This document shows, piece after piece, positions 30,605-37,619 of a stretch of 64,000 bases of DNA. Positions within the stretch are counted from its first letter, which is position 1. Every line of letters begins with the position of its first letter. This stretch comes from TIUS-1 sp964019505 (GTDB lineage: Bacteria > Bacillota_I > Bacilli_A > Mycoplasmatales > Mycoplasmataceae). The stretch covers positions 1 through 64,000 of the forward strand of contig NZ_OZ026449.1 in the NCBI RefSeq assembly GCF_964019505.1. Reading direction: 5' to 3'. A program made the translations under genes and the position numbers. The notes below the pieces were generated by a model. It was given only the letters and a program-made list of their open reading frames with translations, made no database searches and was not told where the DNA came from.

Positions 30605-31151
30605 TAACCATTTAATTTTAGTGTATCAATCTTGTGAATATTTAGACAAACAACAAACATATGAGCTAGCAGAGTTATTAACAAAAATGACCTGAAAGGC
30701 TTCCCAAGCATTTACCGAAATTGGTTTAGACAAAGAAGATATGTATTTTATTTGTTGACAATCAATTAATACTTTCCATGAAAAGTACGGTAGATTAGAA
30801 TTTGATTCTATGAAAAAAATAATATCAATGACATTTAAAAGAAGAATATTCGACCGCATACGAACAGTTCGCGGTAGAGGTAGTGTCCCTAAAACACAAG
30901 TTATTTATAATAACGATTTGTGTCTCTACAACTCTTCGGTACTAGAAAATGGTACTAAAGATATTAATTTTAGATTATATTGTGACTACTACCTTGATGG
31001 TCTCAAATCAACAACTGAAAGAAAAACAATTAAGTTGTTATTAGAAGGACACAATAAAAAAGAAGTTTCAGATATTATGAATCTTTCCCAGTCTACCGTA
31101 AGTAGGCAATATAACAATTTTGTAGATAGCTATAAAACAATGTTGAACTAA
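30597..31151 (+). CDS. Sigma-H-like RNA polymerase sigma factor
   Basis: The protein is 184 aa. The N-terminal half resembles sigma region 2: LDKEDMYFICWQSINTFHEK corresponds to the region 2.2 segment of Bacillus SigH (GADREDIVQEGMIGLYKSIRD), followed by a basic segment like region 2.4. The C-terminal TIKLLLEGHNKKEVSDIM then LSQSTVSRQYNNF is a region 4 helix-turn-helix. It occupies exactly the Bacillus sigH position. GTG at 30597 is the earliest plausible start and overlaps rlmB by 8 bases; GTG at 30621 is an alternative. Two Trp are UGA. Mycoplasma genitalium MG428 is a comparable divergent factor that controls recombination genes; the target set here is unknown. Confidence 0.75.
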
Positions 31152-31161
31152 CATTTTTCTA

Positions 31162-31170
31162 TGCTATACT
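31162..31170 (+). promoter_or_regulatory. Extended -10 promoter for rpmG-secE-nusG
   Basis: TGC-TATACT (31162-31170) fits an extended -10 element 50 bp before rpmG. The predicted start near 31177 lies just ahead of the hairpin at 31182, so the hairpin would be in the leader. Confidence 0.5.
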
Positions 31171-31181
31171 ATTGACATATT

Positions 31182-31206
31182 AAGCAATAGAAATATTGCT
31201 TTTTTA
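31182..31206 (+). terminator. Hairpin terminator or attenuator before rpmG
   Basis: AAGCAATA (31182-31189), GAAA tetraloop, then TATTGCTT (31194-31201), followed by T. It can end sigma-factor transcription, but because the extended -10 lies upstream it may also act in the rpmG leader. Confidence 0.75.
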
Positions 31207-31219
31207 TTTGGAGAAATTA

Positions 31220-31378
31220 ATGCTTAGATCAAAGAAAAAGATTTTATTAATTTGTGAAGATTGTTTATCAAGAAACTATTCTTTCACAAAAAGTTCAATT
31301 TCACAAAAAGATAGATTATCAATTAAAAAGTTTTGTCAAACATGTAACTTGCATACGTTACACAAGGAATCAAGATAA
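31220..31378 (+). CDS. rpmG: 50S ribosomal protein L33, zinc-ribbon type
   Basis: The protein is 52 aa. Two Cys pairs (C-E-D-C near residue 13, C-Q-T-C near 39) show the zinc-binding C+ form. ATG at 31220 follows TTGGAG. The stop overlaps the secE start by one base. Confidence 0.88.
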   Translation: MLRSKKKILLICEDCLSRNYSFTKSSISQKDRLSIKKFCQTCNLHTLHKESR

Positions 31379-31758
31379 TGAATAAAGATGAAAAAAAAGC
31401 TGCTAAGCTTGCGCTAAAAGAATCTAAGCGTGAAGCTAAGAAAAATAGAAACGAAGAGAGATTAGCAATGAAGGCTCAACTCCTTGGTGGATATGAAGAC
31501 ATCGAGAAGAATAAAGATTCAATCATTGAAGAACATGAAATTAAAAAACTTCACAAGAGTGAAGGTAGAAAAGTTCATTTCAAAGAATTTCCGATCAAGC
31601 TATTAAAAGAAGCAAATAAATTAAAAACACCAACAAGAAAAGAACTTGGTAAAAAATTTGTAACAGTACTTATTTTTATCACAGTTGCAGCTATTATATT
31701 CTTCTCATTAGATTTAGGATTAGTATCACTGTTTCGTGCATTAAGCATTATTAAATAA
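31378..31758 (+). CDS. secE: Preprotein translocase subunit SecE
   Basis: Membrane subunit that clamps SecY. The protein is 126 aa: a long Lys/Glu/Arg-rich cytoplasmic N-terminus, an amphipathic segment, then one transmembrane helix (about residues 95-120, VTVLIFITVAAIIFFSL). Identity rests on that architecture and on its place between rpmG and nusG. It overlaps rpmG by one base. Confidence 0.87.
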   Translation: MNKDEKKAAKLALKESKREAKKNRNEERLAMKAQLLGGYEDIEKNKDSIIEEHEIKKLHKSEGRKVHFKEFPIKLLKEANKLKTPTRKELGKKFVTVLIFITVAAIIFFSLDLGLVSLFRALSIIK

Positions 31759-31768
31759 AAGGACCCAC

Positions 31769-32392
31769 ATGGAAAAATTAAACTTAGAATTATTAGAAGA
31801 ATTAGAATCTTATAAAGGACAATGATTTGTTGTTAACTGTTATTCAGGACATGAAGACAAAGTCGCTGGAGATATCAAACAAAAAATTACAACAAACAAC
31901 TTAAACTCAACAATCTTTGATGTTAGAGTTTCAAAACATTCAGTTGTAGATAAAAACAAAAAAGTAGTAGATAAAAACAAATTCCCAGGGTATATTTTTA
32001 TCAACATGTTAATGACGGATGAAACATGATTTACAATCCGTAACACAACAGGAGTTACTGGTTTTATTGGTTCATCTGGTAAAGGTGTAAAACCGTTCCC
32101 AATTACTGCAGAAGAAATTGCAAGAATGTTGAACATGAAACCAAAAGCTGTAGAAAAAGAAACAACAAACAAAAACAAAGCGGTTGCTAAAAAAGAAAAA
32201 GTACAACATAATGCAGACTTCAAAGTTAAAGATATTGTATTGATCAAATCAGGACCATTCGAAGGAATGGAGGGTCAAGTTACTGAAATGGATTTTGTAA
32301 AAGGTGTTGCAATTATTGAAATTGAAATGTTCGGTAGAGTTACTCCTTCAGAAGTTGAATTTTCATCACTAGAATTAGCATATAAATTATAA
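31769..32392 (+). CDS. nusG: Transcription termination/antitermination factor NusG
   Basis: The protein is 207 aa, with N-terminal NGN domain (WFVVNCYSGHEDKVAGDI) binding RNA polymerase and C-terminal KOW domain (VKDIVLIKSGPFEGMEGQV near residue 150). A Lys/Thr/Asn-rich linker separates them. Trp is UGA in the N-terminal domain. AAAGGA precedes the ATG. Closes the rpmG-secE-nusG unit. Confidence 0.94.
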
Positions 32393-32413
32393 GAACATAA
32401 GGAAAATTTGCTT

Positions 32414-33253
32414 ATGAAAAAATTGCAAGTATCAGAATTTATAATTAAAAGAGAAGGTGTTACAAGAGACTTGCCAAAGGGAAACGAAAGCTTGCGGTGA
32501 GTCGCAAGTTCTGCCACTCTAATTTATAGTGAAGACAATGCGATATTAATAGATACATTTACAACAATAAAACAAAATAATGATTTGATTGAGTGAATTA
32601 AAACGTTTAATAAAAAATTAACACATATCTATATAACTCACGGTCATGGTGACCACTTCTACGGCATAAAGCAACTGACTGAGGCATTCCCGGAAGCGGT
32701 GGCGTTATCCACAAGAGAAACTGCAGAGCATGCCATTAGAGAGGGAAACCCAGAATATATTGCGAGTTTCTGGGGGTTACTTTTCCCAAATCAAATCCCA
32801 GAACCCCAAGTGTTTCCAAAACCATTAGTTGAAGATTGTTTTGAGTTTGAAGGAAATAAATTTGAAATAATCAAAACAGGATTTACAGATACTAACGACA
32901 CTACGGCGTTATGAATTCCAAATATGAAGTTAGTGGTTGCTGGTGACGTTGTTTACAATGGTATACACCAATATATGTCTGAAACAACAACTGAATCACG
33001 CATTAATTGAATTGAATCTGTTAATAAATTAATAGCACTAAAGCCTGAAACAGTTATTGCAAATCATAAAATTCCAGAGAATAGTAATTCACCAAAGATT
33101 TTAGAAAATACTAAAAAATACATTGAAGACTTTAACTCTTTAGATAAAACAACAAACACAACTTTGGAACTATATAACGAGATGCTAAAGTTATATCCAA
33201 ACTATGCCAACCCAGGATCATTATGGGGCGGGTCTAAAAAAGCAAAAAAATAA
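32414..33253 (+). CDS. Metallo-beta-lactamase-fold hydrolase
   Basis: The protein is 279 aa. The metal-binding H-X-H-X-D-H is clear (THGHGDHFYG near residue 76), with a later conserved Asp (VVAGDVVYNG near 178) and a terminal His (ANHKIPE near 218). The layout resembles glyoxalase II-like hydrolases, but the substrate is not predictable. AAGGAAAATTTG precedes the ATG. It lies alone between nusG and a terminator. It contains several TGG-encoded Trp beside UGA. Confidence 0.8.
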
Positions 33254-33271
33254 TATCTTTTTAAACTTTCA

Positions 33272-33297
33272 AATAATCCTTTTGGATTATTTTTTTA
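33272..33297 (+). terminator. Terminator after MBL hydrolase
   Basis: AATAATCC (33272-33279), TTTT loop, GGATTATT (33284-33291), then T-run. The same stem sequence recurs after the repeat lipoprotein at 63562. Confidence 0.88.
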
Positions 33298-33341
33298 TTC
33301 ATTAAGCAAACAATTTTGATATTTAAATTTTTTTAATTACA

Positions 33342-33350
33342 TGTTATTAT
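33342..33350 (+). promoter_or_regulatory. Extended -10 promoter of rplK-rplA
   Basis: TGT-TATTAT (33342-33350) matches an extended -10 with transcription expected near 33357, ahead of the structured leader. Confidence 0.45.
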
Positions 33351-33370
33351 TTATCTTAGGTTAAAGAAAT

Positions 33371-33416
33371 GTGAAAGACAGGTAACAACCTTAAGAGTTA
33401 CCGTCGTTTGGATCAC
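33371..33416 (+). promoter_or_regulatory. Structured 5' leader of rplK-rplA (candidate r-protein operator)
   Basis: GTGA (33371-33374) pairs with TCAC (33413-33416). Inside lies GAC with GTC and GGTAAC (33381-33386) with GTTACC (33397-33402) around a 10-nt loop, leaving an asymmetric internal loop on the 3' side. This resembles ribosomal-protein operators, L1 being the expected repressor of this operon. The core GTAAC-CAACC-TTAA-GTTACCG is also found in the rplJ leader. Confidence 0.55.
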
Positions 33417-33440
33417 AGCAATAAACAATGGAGGTTTATC

Positions 33441-33872
33441 GTGGCTAAAATTAAACGTATAGCGAAATTAGAATTTATGGCAATGCAAGCGAAACCAGGT
33501 GCAGAACTTGCTTCACTTGGGATTAACATGCCTCAATTCACAAAAGCATTTAACGATGCAACAAAAGAAAGAGCTGGAGAAGTAGTTCCAGTTATCATTA
33601 CAGCGTATGATGACAAATCATTTGACTTTGAATTAAAAACTGCACCAGCAGCTTTCAAAATCAAACAAGCATTAAATATTAAAAAAGGTGCTTCTAAATC
33701 AGGAACAGAAATTGTTGCAACAATTTCTGAAGAACAAGTAAGAGCGATTGCTGAGTATAAATTGGTCGACTTAAATACAGATAACATCGATGCTGCAATG
33801 CGTATCATCGAAGGTACATGTAGAAACATGGGTATCAAATTAGGATACGAAGTTAAGGCAGGTAAAGCATAA
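33441..33872 (+). CDS. rplK: 50S ribosomal protein L11
   Basis: GTPase-centre protein that binds 23S rRNA. The protein is 143 aa, close to the family's 141. Start is GTG at 33441, supported by GGAGG at 33430-33434 and by the family N-terminus (V-A-K-I-K-R). An upstream extension would disrupt the leader. The stop overlaps rplA (TAATG). Confidence 0.94.
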   Translation: MAKIKRIAKLEFMAMQAKPGAELASLGINMPQFTKAFNDATKERAGEVVPVIITAYDDKSFDFELKTAPAAFKIKQALNIKKGASKSGTEIVATISEEQVRAIAEYKLVDLNTDNIDAAMRIIEGTCRNMGIKLGYEVKAGKA

Positions 33873-34561
33873 TGGCTAGAACATCTAAAAAATTAAAAGC
33901 TGCTTACGCTAAATTTGACAATCAAAAACAATACTCATTATCAGAAGCTATCAAACTAGTTAAAGAAACATCTGTAACTAAATTTGATGGAACAATAGAT
34001 GTTGCGTTCAACTTAAATGTTGATCCAAGACATGCAGATCAACAAATTCGTGGAGCTATGGTATTACCAGGTGGAACAGGAAAATCACAAAAAGTTTTAG
34101 TAATCACAAAAACAAAAGAAGCAGAAGCTAAAGCGGCTGGTGCAGACTTTGTTGGTGGTGACGAAATGATCGACAGAATTTCAAAAGAAAACTGATTTGG
34201 TTTCGATGTAATTGTCGCAACACCAGAAGTTATGGCTTCACTTGGTAAAATTGGTAAAATTTTAGGACCAAAAGGTTTAATGCCAAACCCTAAAACTGGA
34301 ACAGTTACACCAAACGTTGCAAATGCAATTAATGAAATTAAAAAAGGTAAAGTAGAATACCGTACAGATAAAGAAGGAAACATTCACTCAATTTTAGGTA
34401 AGGTTTCATTCTCAACTGAAGATATAGAAAAAAACTACAATGCAATTTTTGAAGTAATCAAAAAAGCAAAACCCGCAGTTGTTAAAGGTGCATATATACA
34501 AAACATTACAATCTCATCTACAATGGGACCTGGAATCAAAGTTCAATTCGAACAAAACTAA
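33872..34561 (+). CDS. rplA: 50S ribosomal protein L1
   Basis: L1-stalk protein and translational repressor of its operon. The protein is 229 aa, with the family signature region KILGPKGLMPNPKTGTVT (near residue 130). A UGA Trp at 34193-34195 splits it under the standard code. Coupled to rplK by a one-base overlap; followed by a terminator. Confidence 0.95.
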
Positions 34562-34570
34562 TATCATAAT

Positions 34571-34593
34571 GAACACCACTTGGTGTTCTTTTT
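34571..34593 (+). terminator. Terminator of rplK-rplA
   Basis: GAACACCA (34571-34578), CT, TGGTGTTC (34581-34588), then five T. Confidence 0.85.
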
Positions 34594-34596
34594 AAT

Positions 34597-34602
34597 TACA
34601 AT
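34597..34602 (+). promoter_or_regulatory. -10-like box 8 bp before the MATE gene (possible leaderless mRNA)
   Basis: TACAAT at 34597-34602 (overlapping a TATAAA) sits only 8 bp from the ATG at 34611, with no Shine-Dalgarno between. Confidence 0.35.
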
Positions 34603-34610
34603 ATAAATAT

Positions 34611-36059
34611 ATGGAACAACAAAAATTTGAATTAAGAAAAGTATTTTTTCCTAATAACTGAAAAGAAATAATTAGCATGACTGGGCACATATTCTTTCAG
34701 TTGTTTTTTGTTGCAATCATTGCTCAAATTAATATGTTTTTGTTTACACAATATTCAGGACACAATGATGAGTTTTTAAGTTTAATTGTTAAAGCGACAC
34801 TTATGTTTACAACCATACAATTTATCCCATCTCTTGTAGCGTCAGGTGCACTAGTTGTAGGTAGTAATTTAGTTGGACAAGGCAGACAAGCAGAACTTGG
34901 TAAAGTGATTAAAAATGGGTTATTAGTCAATATTACAATTTCATTAATCGTAATCATAATTGTAGAATCATCAGCACCGCAGCTATTAAGTTTATTGGAT
35001 ATAGATAATACAAATATAGGAAATGATGTTCATGGAACATATTACAATCAAATTGATTTTGCCAGCTCATACTTTAGACTGATGGTCATTCAATTATTTT
35101 TAATGTCTATTGCTCAGGTTTATATCTCTGGATTACAAGCAATTAAAAAACAAAAACATATTGCCATCGGTGCAGTAGTTGCTAGTGTACTTGATATCAT
35201 TTATGTATCAGTTGTGTTGTTTGTTTTTAAAACACAACCACTATTAGCAGCACTTGGTATTCCTGTGGCGGCATTATTCCAAATGATATATGCCTACATA
35301 ATTGCTCACCAATTAATCGATCTAAAAAAATATAGTTTCAAAGAAAGTTTAGACAAAAGATTAATATCAAATATTGTAAAAATTGGGTTACCAATAACTA
35401 TGGAAATAGCACTATGGAAATTTTGTAACTTTTCAACGAATGCTGCAATTACAAATTTAGATACAGGTGGTGATTTATCACAAGCAGATGACCTCACTAA
35501 ACTATATTTGATACACGCAACTATTCTAACCATTAATGAGTTTGCAACGGTATTCTTACAAGCGTCTGGAACAGTTACTTCAATTTTGGTTGCAAAAAAA
35601 ATCGGGATGGACGATAAAGAAGGCGCATTTCAAGCTGGGGTAGATGGTTGAAGAATTGCCATTTATGGTCAGTTGATTTTATCTTTAATTGTACTTGGTG
35701 CAATTTATCCATTACTAGTATTTGTATACGGAAGAGATCAAGCGCTAGTGTTGAAGTATGGAATGTGAATGTATTCAATTGTATTTATTAAGTGTCTGTT
35801 TGATACGGTTAATATGACATTACTAAGATCACTTTGATCAGTTGGTGACTTATGAACTCCATTGATAGTTTCAATATTTACAATGATTATTGGGATGGTG
35901 GCATTACCATGAGCAATTAACTTAATTGTTAAAGGAAATGTTGGTTTAGGAATATTATTAATAAATGTAGTAGTAGCACTAGATCCAATTTCAAGATCTA
36001 TTATTTATGTTAAAAGATGATTTTCTAAAAAATGATTCAAACATGTTAAACAAGTATAA
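34611..36059 (+). CDS. MATE-family efflux transporter
   Basis: Integral membrane protein of 482 aa with about twelve hydrophobic segments in two halves. The pattern of long helices, conserved Pro/Gly positions (QFIPSLVASGALVVGSNLVG and KIGLPITMEIALWKFC) and length fit multidrug and toxin extrusion transporters, which use ion gradients. Many Trp are UGA, mostly in the second half. No ribosome site is visible. The small HNH gene follows after 11 bp behind AAGGAG. Substrates are unknown. Confidence 0.82.
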
Positions 36060-36070
36060 GGAGAATATAT

Positions 36071-36364
36071 ATGTCTAGAAGTAAAAATAAAAGTGAAAAT
36101 AAAAAATTCACAGCCTGATTCAACGCAAAAGATTGTAGTTGTAAAATTGATGATTGTGAGTTAATGCACAAAGAATGTTACTTGTGTAAAAAGCCAATGC
36201 ATAAAGAGGTATTCATTTATGAGTTGAGTGAATTACCACACAGTCTTGCGTGGAACAAAGATCATATAAAAGCTAAATTCCTTGGCGGAACAGATGCTGA
36301 CGAAAATATGATAGCAACACATCCGTGATGTAATAATGATAAAAGTAACAGCACAATTAAATAA
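36071..36364 (+). CDS. Small HNH-endonuclease-like protein
   Basis: The 97-aa protein has a Cys pair (C-Y-L-C, residues 36-39) and an HNH core: WNKDHIKAKFLGGTDADENM (residues 61-80) gives the D-H and GG-X-D-X3-N elements, followed by HPWCNNDKSN (84-93) with a C-X-N and a KSN ending. Such domains usually cleave or nick DNA. The N-terminus is Lys/Ser/Asn-rich. Two UGA Trp codons break the frame under the standard code. ATG at 36071 has AAGGAG upstream. It could be co-transcribed with the MATE gene. Biological role unknown. Confidence 0.72.
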
Positions 36365-36412
36365 GTGATAATTTAAGTTGTATTTAAGTCATATATGTAA
36401 TATTATTATATT

Positions 36413-36540
36413 GCTATTCATACCAAAGAAAGTAACTGGGGCAACCCTTAATTTGTTACCGAGGATGACGATAAAGTACAACTAAGATAATTAGTTTTAT
36501 TTTTATTTAATCTCGGTCAACGACCGAGATTTTCTTTTGA
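36413..36540 (+). promoter_or_regulatory. L10 leader with transcription attenuator upstream of rplJ
   Basis: GTAAC (36432-36436) pairs with GTTAC (36455-36459) around the GGGGCAACCCTTAA segment, typical of the L10(L12)4-binding leader. A terminator at 36509-36535 follows (AATCTCGGTC, AAC loop, GACCGAGATT, then T-rich). ACCGAG at 36458-36463 is complementary to CTCGGT in the terminator's 5' arm, so it can act as antiterminator. Excess L10-L12 binding would free the terminator. A TATATT (36407-36412) may be the -10. Confidence 0.8.
36509..36537 (+). terminator. Attenuator terminator in the rplJ leader
   Basis: AATCTCGGTC (36509-36518) and GACCGAGATT (36522-36531) form a 10-bp stem with AAC loop, followed by TTCTTTT, 40 bp before rplJ. 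Confidence 0.85.
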
Positions 36541-36579
36541 TTATAAATACAAAAAACAATTAAATATAAAGGAGAACAA

Positions 36580-37077
36580 ATGGCAGGAAAAAGACCAGCT
36601 CACGCTAAAAAAGCAGAAGTCATAAAAGAAATTGCAGACAGAATTAAAAAATCTGCAGGGTTCGTAATTGCGAACTACAAAACTATGACTGTTGCTCAAA
36701 TGAGTTTACTTAGAAACGAAGCTAAAAAGAATAACACTTTAGTTAAAGTTTACAAAGGTTCACTTGTTGAAAGAGCTTTAAGAGATCTTAAAATAAAAGG
36801 TCTTGATGAATTCTTAGTAGAACAAAATGTTTACATCTTCTCAGAAGAAAACATTACAGCAGCTAAATTAGTTGCTAACTTCAAAAAGAAACATAAGAAA
36901 TTAGAACTTGTTGCAGGTATTGTAGATGGCGAAGTTAAAGATACAGCAGGTATCAAAGAAGTCGCGGCATTACCAACAAGAGAAGAACTATACTCTATGT
37001 TTGCATCTTCACTACTATACCCATTGAGAAAAACAATGGCAGCAATAGATGAAGTATCAAAACAAAAAACTGAATAA
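36580..37077 (+). CDS. rplJ: 50S ribosomal protein L10
   Basis: Base of the L7/L12 stalk. The protein is 165 aa; the N-terminal rRNA-binding domain (SAGFVIANYKTMTVAQMS) and C-terminal helix that carries L12 dimers (YSMFASSLLYPLRKTMAAI) are evident. AAAGGAGA precedes the ATG. rplL follows after 84 bp. Confidence 0.95.
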   Translation: MAGKRPAHAKKAEVIKEIADRIKKSAGFVIANYKTMTVAQMSLLRNEAKKNNTLVKVYKGSLVERALRDLKIKGLDEFLVEQNVYIFSEENITAAKLVANFKKKHKKLELVAGIVDGEVKDTAGIKEVAALPTREELYSMFASSLLYPLRKTMAAIDEVSKQKTE

Positions 37078-37161
37078 GAAATTAATTCAACAGGTATTAA
37101 TAGCACAAAAGAAATAACAACCAAAAAAGCAAAATATACATAAAGGAAAAGGACAAAAAAT

Positions 37162-37527
37162 ATGGCAGCATTAAAAAAAGAAGACATTATCAAATCTTTA
37201 GAAGAAATGACAATGAAACAACTAAACGATTTAGTTAAAGCAATCGAAGATCACTTCGGAGTAGTAGCATCAGTAGGAGCCGCAGCAGCACCAGTTGAAG
37301 CAGCATCGGGACCAACAGAAGTTAATGTATTATTAACATCACCAGGTGGAAACAAAGTATCAGTTATTAAAATCGTTAAAGAATTAACAGGACTAGGATT
37401 AATGGACGCTAAAAAATTAGTAGACGGAACATTACCAGCAATTATCAAAGAAAAAGTAAAACCAGAAGATGGTGAAGCAATCAAAAAACAATTAATGGAC
37501 GCAGGTGCAACTGTTGAATTAAAATAA
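37162..37527 (+). CDS. rplL: 50S ribosomal protein L7/L12
   Basis: Stalk protein that recruits translation GTPases. The 121-aa product has a helical N-terminal dimerisation domain, an Ala/Pro-rich hinge (residues about 35-52) and the C-terminal domain with KVSVIKIVKELTGLGLMDAK. AAAGGAAAAGGA lies upstream. Confidence 0.96.
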   Translation: MAALKKEDIIKSLEEMTMKQLNDLVKAIEDHFGVVASVGAAAAPVEAASGPTEVNVLLTSPGGNKVSVIKIVKELTGLGLMDAKKLVDGTLPAIIKEKVKPEDGEAIKKQLMDAGATVELK

Positions 37528-37542
37528 TTTCTTATATTTATT

Positions 37543-37573
37543 CCAAAATAACATCCACTAGGATGAATTTTGG
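37543..37573 (+). other. Long hairpin in the rplL-rpoB gap
   Basis: CCAAAAT (37543-37549) pairs with ATTTTGG (37567-37573), and CATCC with GGATG around an ACTA loop; only an AA/A internal bulge interrupts it. It is followed by TTTCTAG rather than a long T-run, so it looks more like an RNase III site or partial attenuator that sets the L12-to-RpoB ratio than a full terminator. Confidence 0.55.
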
Positions 37574-37619
37574 TTTCTAGTATATATAAAAAATTAATTA
37601 ATTCATAAGGGGCATTTAG

